64,000 bases of DNA, taken from assembly GCF_001280845.1 (NCBI RefSeq), contig NZ_LGHP01000001.1, positions 1,132,319 to 1,196,318 on the forward strand. The letters are read 5' to 3'. Both the position numbers and the translations under genes were made by a program. The notes beneath the pieces were generated by a model, which saw nothing but the letters and a program-made list of their open reading frames with translations, searched no databases and was not told the DNA's origin. Each line of letters opens with the position of its first letter. Position 1 is the first letter of the stretch. The DNA is from Bacillus sp. FJAT-28004 (lineage in GTDB: Bacteria; Bacillota; Bacilli; Paenibacillales; Paenibacillaceae). Of the stretch, positions 51,800-61,655 are shown piece by piece.

Positions 51800-52237
51800 T
51801 TAACGTTCAGTTTTTCGGATGATCTGATTGACGACCTCCGAGAATATGAGTCCAATTGCAATGGCTCCCGAAAGCATGAAGGCTTTTACGGCTAGCTGTA
51901 CAGCAATATCATAGTTATCTTCCACGACGTTTCTCATCGCATCATAGGCGAGTCCTCCAGGAACTAAAGGGATGATGCCGGATACGCTAAAGACGATAAT
52001 GGGAGTTTTGTATAGCTTTGAAAACAATTGACTGATTACGGTTACGATAAAAGCAGCGATTAACGTCGCAGGTATCGTATCTAGCGACATCTCTGTGCAA
52101 GATATATAGATGAACCAGCCTATCATGCCAACAACGCCGCAGTGCGCAAGCGTTCGCTTCGGTACGTTGAAGATGAGACCGAAGGCTGCTGAAGCGATGA
52201 AGCTAGTTATTAACTGTTCCAATATCGCCAACGTCAT
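51800..52237 (-). CDS. ThrE-type threonine/serine exporter, small C-terminal subunit
   Basis: 145 residues with four to five membrane helices, matching the C-terminal half of ThrE exporters (DUF3815 type). Recognisable are LVPGGLAYDAMRNVVEDNY and a hydrophobic IGLIFSEVVNQII end. GGAGGTGT precedes the ATG. It needs the larger subunit encoded 19 bp upstream; together they equal one ThrE. Confidence 0.85.
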   Translation of the reverse strand: MTLAILEQLITSFIASAAFGLIFNVPKRTLAHCGVVGMIGWFIYISCTEMSLDTIPATLIAAFIVTVISQLFSKLYKTPIIVFSVSGIIPLVPGGLAYDAMRNVVEDNYDIAVQLAVKAFMLSGAIAIGLIFSEVVNQIIRKTER

Positions 52238-52256
52238 ACACCTCCGAATTGTTCGA

Positions 52257-53015
52257 TTAATAAAACGAGAGCACCGCGGCTATGCCCGCGCCCACAGCGA
52301 ATGCGGTGAGAAAAGCTTCCGCTCCCTTCGAAAGCCCTGATACGAGATGGCCCGCCATCAGGTCTCTGACTGCTGCTGTAATATGTAAGCCAGGTACGAG
52401 AGGCATAACGGAGCCAATGATGATTTTATCGAGGTCATAACCATATCCATTATGTACAAACAGCACGGACAAGGAACCGATCAGCAAAGCCGTTAAAAAC
52501 TCGGAAAAAAATTTGATCGGCACGATCCTGTGCAGCTTAACCAAAAAACCGAAGCTGATGCCACTGATGAGCACGACAGGAATGAAGTCGCTCCAGCTGC
52601 CTTGGAACATGATGAGGAAGCAGCCGCTCGCTATAGCAGCTGCTACGATCTTCATCCAGACAGGATAAACGAAAGCATTTGTGTCTATTTCTTGCAAAAG
52701 CCGGTGTGCTTCGCCAGCAGCGAGTGTGCCCGTACTAATTTTTCTGGAAATATCGTTTACTAACGATACTTTAAGCAAATTCGTTGAACGCTCGGAAATT
52801 CGAATGAGCTTCGTCATTTGGGACGAACCGTCAATGGCAAAAATAATACCGGTCGGCGTGACGAAGCTATGGGAGTTCTCTATGCCGTAGGCAGCTGCAA
52901 TTCGGGACATCGTATCCTCGACACGATAGGTCTCGCCGCCGTTTTGCAAAATGATTTTACCGGCCAATAAGCAAATTTGTGTAATCTCGTGACTATTGAT
53001 AATGCTCTTATCCAT
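52257..53015 (-). CDS. ThrE-type threonine/serine exporter, large N-terminal subunit
   Basis: 252 residues (DUF1212 type). The N-terminal soluble part has GGETYRVEDTMSRIAAAYG and FVTPTGIIFAIDG, followed by about five membrane helices and MPLVPGLHITAAVRDLMAGHLVSGL. Split ThrE exporters expel small amino acids with the proton gradient. ATG 53015 follows GGGAGG. It is 47 bp downstream of the M20 peptidase gene and likely shares its transcript. Confidence 0.87.
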   Translation of the reverse strand: MDKSIINSHEITQICLLAGKIILQNGGETYRVEDTMSRIAAAYGIENSHSFVTPTGIIFAIDGSSQMTKLIRISERSTNLLKVSLVNDISRKISTGTLAAGEAHRLLQEIDTNAFVYPVWMKIVAAAIASGCFLIMFQGSWSDFIPVVLISGISFGFLVKLHRIVPIKFFSEFLTALLIGSLSVLFVHNGYGYDLDKIIIGSVMPLVPGLHITAAVRDLMAGHLVSGLSKGAEAFLTAFAVGAGIAAVLSFY

Positions 53016-53062
53016 TGTGGCCTGCCTCCCCATTCCGAGCGAAGATGATCTATAACCAGTTC

Positions 53063-54250
53063 TTACTCGCTGGTTTTTGTTTGATGCTCGAATTCGGAAC
53101 GAATACGAGCGAGCAGCGCAGGATCGGCAAATACGTCGAATGCAGTTGCCGCCAGCATTTTGGCACCGAAGAGCATGCTGTCTAGTGCATATTCGGTCAT
53201 TGCCGCATCGCGAAACGCCTCAGTATGAAGCAGCAGACGATCCTGTACCACCTTAACGAAAGGATGGATAGCTGGACAGCGAACGGAAACATTGCCTAAA
53301 TCAAGCGAGCCATGATCCTTGCCGATTTCGATTTGTTCAGGCCGGATGCCTGCTTCGATGAGATTTGCGTTAAACTGCTCAGATAATGCTTCATTCGTAA
53401 GAAGCTCGTCGTAAGAGAACTCGAAATGGTTAGTTGTAAGGGTGCATCCCGTCTGCAATGCTGCGCCTTCTGCACAGCGTAGAACTTTGGCGGTAAGCTC
53501 GTTTGTATATGTGCGTGAAGACGAGCGAACATAAAATTTAGCCGATGCGTAGTCAGGAATGATGTTCGGCGCTTTGCCGCCGTTGTCAATAATACCATGA
53601 ATGCGTGCATCGCTGCGTGTTTGCTGACGAAGCGCGTTCACGCTATTGAATAGTTGAAGTACAGCATCCAGTGCATTAATTCCTTCGTACGGACTTGCAG
53701 CTGCATGTGAAGCTAGACCATGAAATTCAAACTGCACGGCATCGAGCGCCAATGATTCTCCAGAACGTTCAAAAGTATGGTATGGATGCGCCATTAAAGC
53801 AAAGTCGCAGTCATCGAATAAGCCTGCCGCAGCCATAGGCACTTTGGCGCCGCGTGTTTCCTCCGCTGGAGTGCCATAGATGCGAATTTTCCCGCCAATG
53901 CCGCTGCTTAGCAGCGATGCTTTAAGTCCAACAGCTGCCGCGACGCTCATCGAGCAGATGAGATGATGCCCACAAGCATGTCCGATTTCTGGCAGCGCAT
54001 CATATTCGCATAAGAAACCAACCGTCGGCCCTGGGGTACCGGTATCAAAAAAGGCGATAAAAGATGTCTCGATGCCAAGAATGCCGCGTTCAACCTCAAA
54101 GCCGTATTTTACAAGCTCCGTACAAAGCAACTCAGAAGCAAAAAATTCCTCATGTCCGAGCTCAGGTCGGCTGCCCACTGAACGTGATATCGTGCGAAAA
54201 TCCTCCGCATATTGATCAATCTCATTAAATATAAGTTTTTTATCGGTCAT
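53063..54250 (-). CDS. M20-family amidohydrolase (aminoacylase / AbgB-like)
   Basis: 395 residues. Metal-binding residues sit in GFLCEYDALPEIGHACGHH and ETRGAKVPM, and the dimerisation domain in FHGLASHAAASPYEGINALDA; KDHGSLDLGNVSVRCPAIHPF lies near the end. It hydrolyses an amide bond of an N-acyl amino acid or small peptide such as aminobenzoyl-glutamate. GGAGG 11 bases upstream fixes ATG 54250. The exporter genes follow, so it may release an amino acid that must be expelled. The tandem array begins 50 bp upstream of the start. Confidence 0.85.
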   Translation of the reverse strand: MTDKKLIFNEIDQYAEDFRTISRSVGSRPELGHEEFFASELLCTELVKYGFEVERGILGIETSFIAFFDTGTPGPTVGFLCEYDALPEIGHACGHHLICSMSVAAAVGLKASLLSSGIGGKIRIYGTPAEETRGAKVPMAAAGLFDDCDFALMAHPYHTFERSGESLALDAVQFEFHGLASHAAASPYEGINALDAVLQLFNSVNALRQQTRSDARIHGIIDNGGKAPNIIPDYASAKFYVRSSSRTYTNELTAKVLRCAEGAALQTGCTLTTNHFEFSYDELLTNEALSEQFNANLIEAGIRPEQIEIGKDHGSLDLGNVSVRCPAIHPFVKVVQDRLLLHTEAFRDAAMTEYALDSMLFGAKMLAATAFDVFADPALLARIRSEFEHQTKTSE

Positions 54251-54300
54251 GATGTATTTAACCTCCTGCAATGATGTGAAACATATGAATTGTGCTGTAA

Positions 54301-54943
54301 GCACGCATATGTTCTTACAGCCTCAAAAGTAACATAGCTGAGCGCCTGTAAGAACCTATAGGTTCTTACGGAGCCCGTCAAGGGTGCTGCCAGCCACCGA
54401 AAGAACGCAATAAGCACGCATATGTTCTTACAGCCCCAAAAGTAACATAGCTGAGCGCTTGTAAGAACCTATAGGTTCTTACGGAGCCCGTCAAGGCTGC
54501 TGCCAGCCACCGAAAGAACGCAATAAGCACGCATATGTTCTTACAGCCCCAAAAGTAACATAGCTGAGCGCTTGTAAGAACCTATAGGTTCTTACGGAGC
54601 CCGTCAAGGCTGCTGCCAGCCACCGAAAGAACGCAATAAGCACGCATATGTTCTTACAGCCCCAAAAGTAACATAGCTGAGCGCTTGTAAGAACCTATAG
54701 GTTCTTACGGAGCCCGTCAAGGCTGCTGCCAGCCACCGAAAGAACGCAATAAGCACGCATGTGTTCTTACAGCCTCAAAAGTAACATAGCTGAGCGCTAG
54801 TAAGAACCTATAGGTTCTTACGGAGCCCGTCAAGGCTGCTGCCAACCACCGAAAGAACGCAATAAGCACGCATGTGTTCATACAGCCTCAAAAGTAACAT
54901 AGCTGAGCGTTTGTAAGAACCTATAGGTTCTTACGGAGCCCGC
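54301..54943. repeat. 113-bp tandem repeat array, 5.7 copies
   Basis: Units begin with GCACGCAT at 54301, 54414, 54527, 54640, 54753 and 54866, a constant 113-bp period; the last breaks off at about 54943. Copies 2-4 look identical and copies 1, 5 and 6 carry a few changes. Every unit has the 22-bp perfect palindrome GTAAGAACC-TATA-GGTTCTTAC and, 30 bp before it, a further GTTCTTACAG arm (GTTCATACAG in copy 6). A terminal GGCTGCTGCCAGCC can form a second small hairpin. No frame is open through it. It fills the gap between the AraC gene's stop and the M20 gene's start. Confidence 0.92.
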
Positions 54944-54972
54944 TCACTCGCCGCCTTCCATTTGTCAGCTAA

Positions 54973-55821
54973 TTAACGCATGCCGTGAATTTTTTTGAAT
55001 TGCTCTGGGCTTAGCCCTTCAAGCCGTCTAAAGACGGAGCTGAAGTAGCTGGGTGAGTCGAAGCCGACGCGCTGGGATATTTCATGCATTTTGATCTCAC
55101 TCTCGCGGAACATAAGCTCTTTGCTCCGATTGACACGCTCCCGGTTGACGTATGCCATCGGCCTCATTTTCAGTGCTTTCTTGAAAAGCAAGCATAGGTA
55201 CTGCGGCGTTACATCAATACAGCCTGCTAAATCCTTTATCGTAATGAGCTTGCTATAATTCGCTTCAATATAATGAAGAACAGGCTGCAGCTTCAAGTAG
55301 TTTTGTTCTACCGAGTGCGAGCTTACAAGAATAACCTTCATTAAATCAAGTAAAAACATGTAAACCAGCTTCGAGCATTCGAGCCCGAGAAAGGAACGGC
55401 CTGATTGCGTCATCGCGTAAATGTTTTTCATGTGGGTAACAATCATATCATGATCGGCAGTCGAATAGACACCAGATTGTGTAATTCCAGCCTGCCTGAA
55501 CAGCTTGTCGGATAAATCGCCTCTAAAGCTCATCCAAATGATTTCCCAAGGCGCTTGTGTTGAAAAGTATTGATGCTGCTCATTCGGAAACAGGCAGAAC
55601 CCTTGTCCAGCTCGAACGGTCATCTGCTGATCGCCAACATGGAGCTCGCCCGAGCCGCTTATCACTTGCAGCCATTGAAAATAAGGATAACCGTTCGGAC
55701 GGTCAATTGGCTCTTGATCGCTCCAATGCCCGATGCTCGTGAGATAAACGGGGAGTGTCTTGTCTGTCTCTGTCAAAATCGGAAAAACCATCGTGTCGAT
55801 AGCGGTGGCCTCCTGTTTCAT
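54973..55821 (-). CDS. AraC-family regulator of the beta-galactosidase gene
   Basis: About 282 residues: N-terminal cupin-type sensor (YFQWLQVISGSGELHVGDQ; GQGFCLFPNEQHQYF) and C-terminal AraC domain (IKDLAGCIDVTPQYLCLLFKK; MHEISQRVGFDSPSYFSSVFRR). It is divergent from the GH42 gene with a 121-bp gap and probably activates it in response to a galactoside. The start is unclear: ATG 55821 lacks a ribosome site. A perfect AGGAGG lies inside the gene at 55809-55814, 17 bases before ATG 55791. Confidence 0.85.
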   Translation of the reverse strand: MKQEATAIDTMVFPILTETDKTLPVYLTSIGHWSDQEPIDRPNGYPYFQWLQVISGSGELHVGDQQMTVRAGQGFCLFPNEQHQYFSTQAPWEIIWMSFRGDLSDKLFRQAGITQSGVYSTADHDMIVTHMKNIYAMTQSGRSFLGLECSKLVYMFLLDLMKVILVSSHSVEQNYLKLQPVLHYIEANYSKLITIKDLAGCIDVTPQYLCLLFKKALKMRPMAYVNRERVNRSKELMFRESEIKMHEISQRVGFDSPSYFSSVFRRLEGLSPEQFKKIHGMR

Positions 55822-55942
55822 ATTTTTATAATGATGCGAAAATACTGTTATATAGTTGGATCGATGAACGAGATATAATATGAATATCATTATAGTATAT
55901 CCAATAATAGCTACAATCAAGACTAAAATGGAGGCAGATGAG

Positions 55943-58012
55943 ATGAGTTTGAAATTTCCCCCGATAAGTGCAAAAATACCACAAATGCTGCATGGTGCAG
56001 ATTATAACCCAGATCAATGGCAGAAGTATCCTGAGGTGCTGGAGGAAGACATTCGGCTCATGAAGCTTGCGCATTGCAACGTGATGTCCGTAGGGATTTT
56101 TGCATGGATGGCTATCGAGCCGGAGGAAGGTGTATTTACCTTTGAATGGCTGGATACATTGCTTGATAAATTTGCTGCTAACGGCATTTATGCACTGCTC
56201 GCTACGCCAAGCGGAGCACGTCCAATATGGATGTCTCAAAAATATCCGGAAGTGCTGCGCGTTGCGCCTAACGGAATTCGTAATTTGCATGGTGCGCGTC
56301 ACAACCATTGCTTCAGCTCACCTGTATATCGCGAGAAGGTAACGATTATGAATACTAAGCTGGCTGAACGTTATTCGGATCACCCTGCGGTTATCGGCTG
56401 GCATATTTCTAATGAGTACAGCGGCGAATGCCATTGCTCATATTGTGAAGACGCTTTTCGCGCTTGGCTAAAAAATAAATACGGTACTCTTGAATCGCTT
56501 AACGATGCTTGGTGGACGACGTTCTGGAGTCATACGTATTCCGATTGGAACCAAGTCGAGTCTCCATCGGAACGCGGCGAGAAAGCCGTTCACGGTCAGA
56601 ACGTCGACTGGAGAAGATTTGTTACGGATCAAACGGTTGATTTCTGCCGTAACGAAATTGCTCCGCTGCGCGCAGCTAACAGTGAGCTTCCGATTACGAC
56701 GAACTTCATGCTTGATTATGAGCCGCTTAATTATTGGAAGTTTACGGAGCTGCTTGATATGATCTCGTGGGATGCATACCCGACTTGGCATGACAATGGC
56801 GGAGATGACAGCGAGCAGGCGGCATGGATCGGCTTCAACCATGATGTGTTCCGTTCGCTTGGCGGGGGGAAGCCGTTCATGCTGATGGAAAGCACTCCGA
56901 GCATGACGAATTGGCAGCCGATCAGTAAAGTGAAGCGTCCAGGCATGCATATGCTTTCCTCGCTTCAAGCAGTCGCGCATGGCTCGGATACTGTGCAGTA
57001 TTTCCAGTGGCGCAAGAGCAGAGGCTCAAGCGAGAAACTTCATGGCGCAGTAGTGGATCATGTTGGTCATGAGCATACGCGTGTATTCCGTGACGTTGCT
57101 GAGCTTGGCGCGACGCTTGAGAAGCTGACTGAAGTAGTTGGTACAACCGTGAAGCCGGAAGTAGCGCTCATTTATGATTGGGAGAATCGCTGGGCAGTGA
57201 AGGATTCGCAAGGCCCGCGCAATGGCGGTCTTCATTATGAGGAAACGGCAAAGCGCCATTATCGTCCGTTCTGGGATCTTGGTGTACCGGTGGATATTAT
57301 TGATTCGGAATGCAATTTTGATTCGTACAAGCTCCTTGTTGCCCCTATGCTATATATGATGCGACCAGGTGTAGGCGAGCGCATTGAACGTTTTGTCGAA
57401 AATGGCGGTACTTTCGTCGCGACTTACTGGACGGGTATCGTCGATGAGAACGACCTGTGCTTCCTAACAGGTTTCCCAGGGCCGCTGCGGAAGACACTAG
57501 GTATTTGGTCCGAGGAGATCGATTCGCTGCATGACCATGATTCAAATCAAGTCGTGTTGAAGGACGGAAACATACTTGGACTGAGCGGCCAATATACTGC
57601 ACGCGAGCTATGTGATCTCATCCATCTTGAAGGTGCGGAGGCACTTGCCGTTTACGGAGATGATTTCTATGCGGGTCGTCCTGCTTTAACGGTAAATCAT
57701 TTGGGTACAGGCAAAGCCTACTACATTGCATCGCGCAACGAAGCAGCCTTTACGAACGACTTGCTGACTCGAATTGTAGAGCAAGAAGGGATCAAACGCG
57801 TTCTCGATTCAGAGCTGCCGCATGGCGTAACTGCACAATTAAGGACGGATGGTGAGAGCGATTACGTCTTTGTATCCAACTTTAGCGATAAAAAGGTTTC
57901 GGTTGCTTTAGATTCTCAAAGTTACACTGACTTGTTAACGAGTGTTGCAGCAGTAGATAACATCGATATTGCTGCTTATAGCTGCCGAATTTTGAAACGG
58001 GCATCCAAATAA
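55943..58012 (+). CDS. GH42 beta-galactosidase
   Basis: 689 residues, cytosolic. GH42 features in order: GADYNPDQWQKYPEVLEEDI at the N-terminus; acid/base Glu in GWHISNEYSGECHC, followed by the zinc-binding Cys cluster (CHCSYC); nucleophile Glu in FMLMESTPSMTNWQ; then trimerisation and C-terminal beta domains. It hydrolyses terminal beta-galactosides, probably plant galactan or arabinogalactan pieces. TGGAGG eight bases upstream fixes ATG 55943; the longer frame overlaps the divergent promoter region. No transporter is adjacent. Confidence 0.95.
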   Translation: MSLKFPPISAKIPQMLHGADYNPDQWQKYPEVLEEDIRLMKLAHCNVMSVGIFAWMAIEPEEGVFTFEWLDTLLDKFAANGIYALLATPSGARPIWMSQKYPEVLRVAPNGIRNLHGARHNHCFSSPVYREKVTIMNTKLAERYSDHPAVIGWHISNEYSGECHCSYCEDAFRAWLKNKYGTLESLNDAWWTTFWSHTYSDWNQVESPSERGEKAVHGQNVDWRRFVTDQTVDFCRNEIAPLRAANSELPITTNFMLDYEPLNYWKFTELLDMISWDAYPTWHDNGGDDSEQAAWIGFNHDVFRSLGGGKPFMLMESTPSMTNWQPISKVKRPGMHMLSSLQAVAHGSDTVQYFQWRKSRGSSEKLHGAVVDHVGHEHTRVFRDVAELGATLEKLTEVVGTTVKPEVALIYDWENRWAVKDSQGPRNGGLHYEETAKRHYRPFWDLGVPVDIIDSECNFDSYKLLVAPMLYMMRPGVGERIERFVENGGTFVATYWTGIVDENDLCFLTGFPGPLRKTLGIWSEEIDSLHDHDSNQVVLKDGNILGLSGQYTARELCDLIHLEGAEALAVYGDDFYAGRPALTVNHLGTGKAYYIASRNEAAFTNDLLTRIVEQEGIKRVLDSELPHGVTAQLRTDGESDYVFVSNFSDKKVSVALDSQSYTDLLTSVAAVDNIDIAAYSCRILKRASK

Positions 58013-58029
58013 TACTAGTCTCATAGAGA

Positions 58030-58077
58030 AGCTGTGTGAAACGTACAAGAAATTGTACGCGGCACACAGCTTTTTTT
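58030..58077 (+). terminator. terminator of the beta-galactosidase gene
   Basis: AGCTGTGTG pairs with CACACAGCT, with a second inner stem CGTACAA/TTGTACG, followed by TTTTTTTG. Confidence 0.9.
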
Positions 58078-58154
58078 GTTTAGTCATAAAGACTCTCCTA
58101 TTGGCAGGTGCAATAGGTATGCTTTTACGGTAATTACAAATGATATTGTCGAAT

Positions 58155-58171
58155 TTAACATTCCGATAACA
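58155..58171 (+). promoter_or_regulatory. possible Pho-box pair before the CBS-MCP gene
   Basis: TTAACA at 58155 and ATAACA at 58166 are spaced 11 bp, the period of PhoP direct repeats. A -10-like TATAGT lies at 58203. Only two repeats, so weak. Confidence 0.3.
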
Positions 58172-58244
58172 TTTCTGCTTATTTCATTTGATGCTTACGA
58201 CCTATAGTGAGTGCATAAGGCAAAAGAAGGAAGGGTGAGGGTGA

Positions 58245-59498
58245 GTGACAGCGACTGTTCTAGATAAAGAAAAACAATCAGCTATCGAGAAAAAAGAGCG
58301 TACGGCTCTAAACACATCACTTAACGGAAATGAATTGCAAACTGGTGAGGTAAAAGGAACCGCTGAAAGTTCTGCTAAGCAAGAGGAGCAGCCTGCTGTT
58401 GAAATAACGATTAATCCGGTAAAAACAGAAGCAGCGCGCTTACATCATTTTTTGCGTCAGGCACCAACCATAGGCGCAGAGCAAACTTGCCGTGAGACGA
58501 TCGCTGTGTTTAAGAAACATCCAGAAAGTGAATGCGTCATCGTAACGGGGGAGCAAGGAGCACCTATCGGTTTGATGATGCGCAATCGATTCTTCTTGAA
58601 GCTCGGACATCGATTTAGCGCAGATTTGTATGATGACAAGCCTACTACGAAGCTTATGGATGCGAGTCCGCTCATGGTGGATTATGATTATGCACCACAG
58701 CAGCTCATTGACAGCGCATTAAGCCGCCACGATAGCGTGCTTTATGATTGCGTCATCGTAACGTTAAAAAATAAGCTTGCAGGCATATTGACTGTATCGG
58801 ACATGCTTAAGCTATCCAGACTGCTGCAGCAGGAAGCGGTGGAAACGCAAATGAGTACGATACGCTCTGCAGAGCAGCGGGTGAGAGAGATCGAACAAGC
58901 GGTCAGCAGCGTACGCAAGTCTACCGAGCAGGGCGAGTCGATGTCGGTAGATATGGTTGATTTGACCCTTACTGGCAAAAATGAGCTTGATAAAGTAACG
59001 AAAGCATTTAACGCCATTACGTTGAATTCTGAGCTTCAGGAAAAGCGGATGAATGAGCTTCAGTCTGAAGCAGGTTCTATCAACAAAGTATCATTATTAA
59101 TTAAAGAACTGGCTGAGATGAGTAATTTACTTGCACTTAATGCTTCTATAGAAGCAGCGCGTGCAGGGGAGCATGGGCGCGGCTTTGCGGTAGTGGCTGG
59201 TGAAGTGATGAAGCTGGCTGGCCAAACGAAACAATTTGCGAACGAAATTACGACCTTGACGGGAACGATTGTGGACGCCATATCACAAACGACGAATCTC
59301 GCACATTCGGGCCGAATGGAGACGATCTCTAGCGAAGCGCATATCAATGAAGCCGTGGATGCGTTTAATCATCTTTTCCAAGCGGCGGCAGATAACCGAA
59401 ATAGCGCGAAGCAAATTGGCGATTTGTCCGAGCAGGCACATCAGCAAGCGGTTCATGTAGCTTTTGAAATGAAAAAATTACAGCAATCATATTTTTAA
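58245..59498 (+). CDS. soluble CBS-domain methyl-accepting-like protein
   Basis: 417 residues with no membrane segment. Residues 1-60 are low-complexity and charged. A CBS pair follows (about 75-190: [41 protein letters not shown]), then coiled coil, and an MCP-type hairpin whose tip reads [24 protein letters not shown] (split here at about residue 290-315), the CheA/CheW contact site. CBS pairs often bind adenine nucleotides, so this may tie energy or nucleotide state to chemotaxis. The start is GTG 58245 after AAGGAAGGG. It is 100 bp before pstS with no terminator between, so read-through is possible. Confidence 0.8.
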   Translation: MTATVLDKEKQSAIEKKERTALNTSLNGNELQTGEVKGTAESSAKQEEQPAVEITINPVKTEAARLHHFLRQAPTIGAEQTCRETIAVFKKHPESECVIVTGEQGAPIGLMMRNRFFLKLGHRFSADLYDDKPTTKLMDASPLMVDYDYAPQQLIDSALSRHDSVLYDCVIVTLKNKLAGILTVSDMLKLSRLLQQEAVETQMSTIRSAEQRVREIEQAVSSVRKSTEQGESMSVDMVDLTLTGKNELDKVTKAFNAITLNSELQEKRMNELQSEAGSINKVSLLIKELAEMSNLLALNASIEAARAGEHGRGFAVVAGEVMKLAGQTKQFANEITTLTGTIVDAISQTTNLAHSGRMETISSEAHINEAVDAFNHLFQAAADNRNSAKQIGDLSEQAHQQAVHVAFEMKKLQQSYF

Positions 59499-59551
59499 CA
59501 TGGAGTTTACAAAAACAGAATACGAGGTTTACAAACGGCTAGTAGTATAAG
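59495..59551 (+). promoter_or_regulatory. Pho-box promoter of the pst operon
   Basis: TTAACA (59495), TTTACA (59506) and TTTACA (59528) are spaced 11 and 22 bp, the repeat pattern of Bacillus PhoP sites, upstream of a -10-like TATAAG at 59546. The first repeat overlaps the stop codon of the CBS-MCP gene. Confidence 0.65.
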
Positions 59552-59598
59552 AGGCACAGGGGCGAACCCTTACAGACATAATAAGAGGAGTGGTAGAG

Positions 59599-60600
59599 TT
59601 GTTAAAGAAAAAAGGGTTTAAAGGAATTTTGATGTTGTCGATGGTGGCGCTGCTCGCATTTGCGGCTGCATGTGGTAATAATACAAACGGCGGAAATAAA
59701 GGTTCAGAAAATACAGGATCTGCGACTAACACAGCAACAAACGCACCAGCTGGTGAAAATGTGAAATTGTCAGGCGAAATTAAAATCGACGGTTCAAGCA
59801 CCGTATTTCCACTTACTGAGGCTGCTGCAGAAGAGTTCAACAAAGAGCACAGCGACGTACGCGTTCCAGTAGGTGTATCCGGTACAGGCGGCGGATTCAA
59901 ACAATTTTGTGCAGGCGAGATTGCCATTGCAGATGCTTCCCGCCCGATCAAAGAAGAAGAAGCAACAGCTTGTAAAGATGCTGGCATCGAGTATACAGAA
60001 CTATCTGTAGCATTTGATGGTTTGTCAGTCGTAGTAAGCAAAGACAATGATTTCATTGATCACTTGACAGTTGAAGAGTTGAACAAGATTTTTGTAACAG
60101 GCAGCACAGTTGCTACTTGGAAAGATGTTCGTGATACATTCCCTGCTGAGCCGATCGTTATGTTCTCGCCAGGCGCTGATTCCGGAACTTATGACTACTT
60201 TAATGAAGCTATTCTTGACAAAGCAGGCATTCGCAATGATAAAGCAATCAGCTTCTCAGAAGATGACAACGCACTTGTACAAGGTGTAGCAGGCAGCAAA
60301 TACGGTATTGGCTACTTCGGTTTTGCTTACTTTGAAGAAAACCAAGATAAATTGAAAGTTGTCCCTGTAGATGGCGGCAAAGGCGCTATTACACCAACTT
60401 ATGACACAATTAAAGATGGATCTTATGCACCATTGTCCCGTCCACTCTACATCTATGCAAACAATAAAGAGCTTGAGCGTCCAGAAGTGAACGCATTCGT
60501 TAAATACTATATCAACAACATTGGTACTTTTGCTGGTGAAGTTGGTTATGTATCACTTCCAGATGAGCAATACGCAACAGAAGCAGCAAAAATTAAATAA
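59599..60600 (+). CDS. pstS: PstS phosphate-binding lipoprotein
   Basis: 333 residues. Lipoprotein signal with lipobox AFAAACGN (Cys about 22), an Asn/Gly/Thr linker, then the phosphate-binding fold: IDGSSTVFPLTEAAAEEFNKE, GTGGGFKQFCAGE, IADASRPIK, and FSPGADSGTYDYF. It captures phosphate outside the cell for PstCA. TTG 59599 lies 8 bases after GAGGAG; GTG 59590 is within that site. A hairpin follows the gene, which would keep PstS above the level of the permease. Confidence 0.94.
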   Translation: MLKKKGFKGILMLSMVALLAFAAACGNNTNGGNKGSENTGSATNTATNAPAGENVKLSGEIKIDGSSTVFPLTEAAAEEFNKEHSDVRVPVGVSGTGGGFKQFCAGEIAIADASRPIKEEEATACKDAGIEYTELSVAFDGLSVVVSKDNDFIDHLTVEELNKIFVTGSTVATWKDVRDTFPAEPIVMFSPGADSGTYDYFNEAILDKAGIRNDKAISFSEDDNALVQGVAGSKYGIGYFGFAYFEENQDKLKVVPVDGGKGAITPTYDTIKDGSYAPLSRPLYIYANNKELERPEVNAFVKYYINNIGTFAGEVGYVSLPDEQYATEAAKIK

Positions 60601-60618
60601 GCAACGAACAGACTGGAT

Positions 60619-60655
60619 GAAAAAGTGTGGTGTCTCGAGGGACATCACCTTTTTC
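60619..60655 (+). terminator. attenuator after pstS
   Basis: GAAAAAG-GTGTC pairs with GACATCACCTTTTTC with one bulge, ending in a T run, between pstS and pstC. Confidence 0.7.
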
Positions 60656-60703
60656 TCGGCACAAATGTAAACGAATTGTAAAGGCAAGAAGGAGGACGCT
60701 GCA

Positions 60704-61654
60704 ATGCCAAGCCAAGGGCTGCAAACGGTCAGTAAGGCTCAAACAAATAGTAAGGAAGTCTATGATTTCAAAAATAAACGCGTAAGCATCATGAATAAAG
60801 TGATGCCAATCCTGTTGTTCTTATGTGCATCCGTATCCGTTCTAACAACAATAGGTATTGTCGTCACGCTCATCTCAGAGACCTATCAGTTTTTTCAAAA
60901 AATACCAATTTTTGATTTCTTGTTTGGGACCAAATGGTCACCGTTAATCCCGCCCAAAAGCTTCGGCGTTTTGCCGCTCCTGTCAGGCACGCTAATGATT
61001 ACGTTTATCGCTTGTTTAGTTGCTATTCCACTCGGGCTCGCAAGCGCCATTTACTTATCAGAATATGCACCGAAGCGGGTTCGTAAAATCATTAAACCGA
61101 TTTTGGAAGTACTCGCAGGAGTGCCAACAATCGTATATGGTTACTTTGCTCTAAGCTTGGTAACACCGCTTATTCAAAGTATTTTTCATAGCGCTGGCGT
61201 GTTCAATGCATTAAGTGCCGGTATTGTTGTCGGCATCATGATTATTCCCATGGTTTGCTCGCTAAGTGAGGATGCGATGTCCTCTGTACCGCGCAGCTTG
61301 CGAGACGGCGCATATGCGCTGGGCGCAACACGGTTCGAGGTCGCTTTGAAAATCGTTGTGCCAGCAGCCTTCTCGGGTATCGTAGCATCGGCCGTACTTG
61401 CTTTCTCAAGGGCGATTGGTGAAACGATGATCGTTACGGTAGCGGCAGGCTCTACACCTAATATGACGGCTAATCCGCTCGAGAGCATCCAGACGATGAC
61501 AGCTTATATCGTTCAGGTCAGCCTTGGGGATACGCCGCATGGAACGGTTGAGTATGGATCGATCTTCGCGGTCGGCATGACGTTGTTCGTCATTACATTC
61601 CTGCTCAATATTCTTGCCCAGTATATTGCAAGAAGATTCAGAGAGGAGTACTAA
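60704..61654 (+). CDS. pstC: PstC phosphate ABC permease
   Basis: 316 residues, an N-terminal cytosolic tail of about 35 residues and six membrane helices. The permease signature includes [29 protein letters not shown] and [22 protein letters not shown]. Forms the channel with PstA. AAGGAGG precedes the ATG. Confidence 0.95.
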   Translation: MPSQGLQTVSKAQTNSKEVYDFKNKRVSIMNKVMPILLFLCASVSVLTTIGIVVTLISETYQFFQKIPIFDFLFGTKWSPLIPPKSFGVLPLLSGTLMITFIACLVAIPLGLASAIYLSEYAPKRVRKIIKPILEVLAGVPTIVYGYFALSLVTPLIQSIFHSAGVFNALSAGIVVGIMIIPMVCSLSEDAMSSVPRSLRDGAYALGATRFEVALKIVVPAAFSGIVASAVLAFSRAIGETMIVTVAAGSTPNMTANPLESIQTMTAYIVQVSLGDTPHGTVEYGSIFAVGMTLFVITFLLNILAQYIARRFREEY

Positions 61655-61655
61655 G

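Noticed and set aside
54301..54943. CRISPR-like array
   Set aside because: The whole 113-bp unit is repeated with no unique spacers, and the repeat is far too long; it is a plain tandem repeat.
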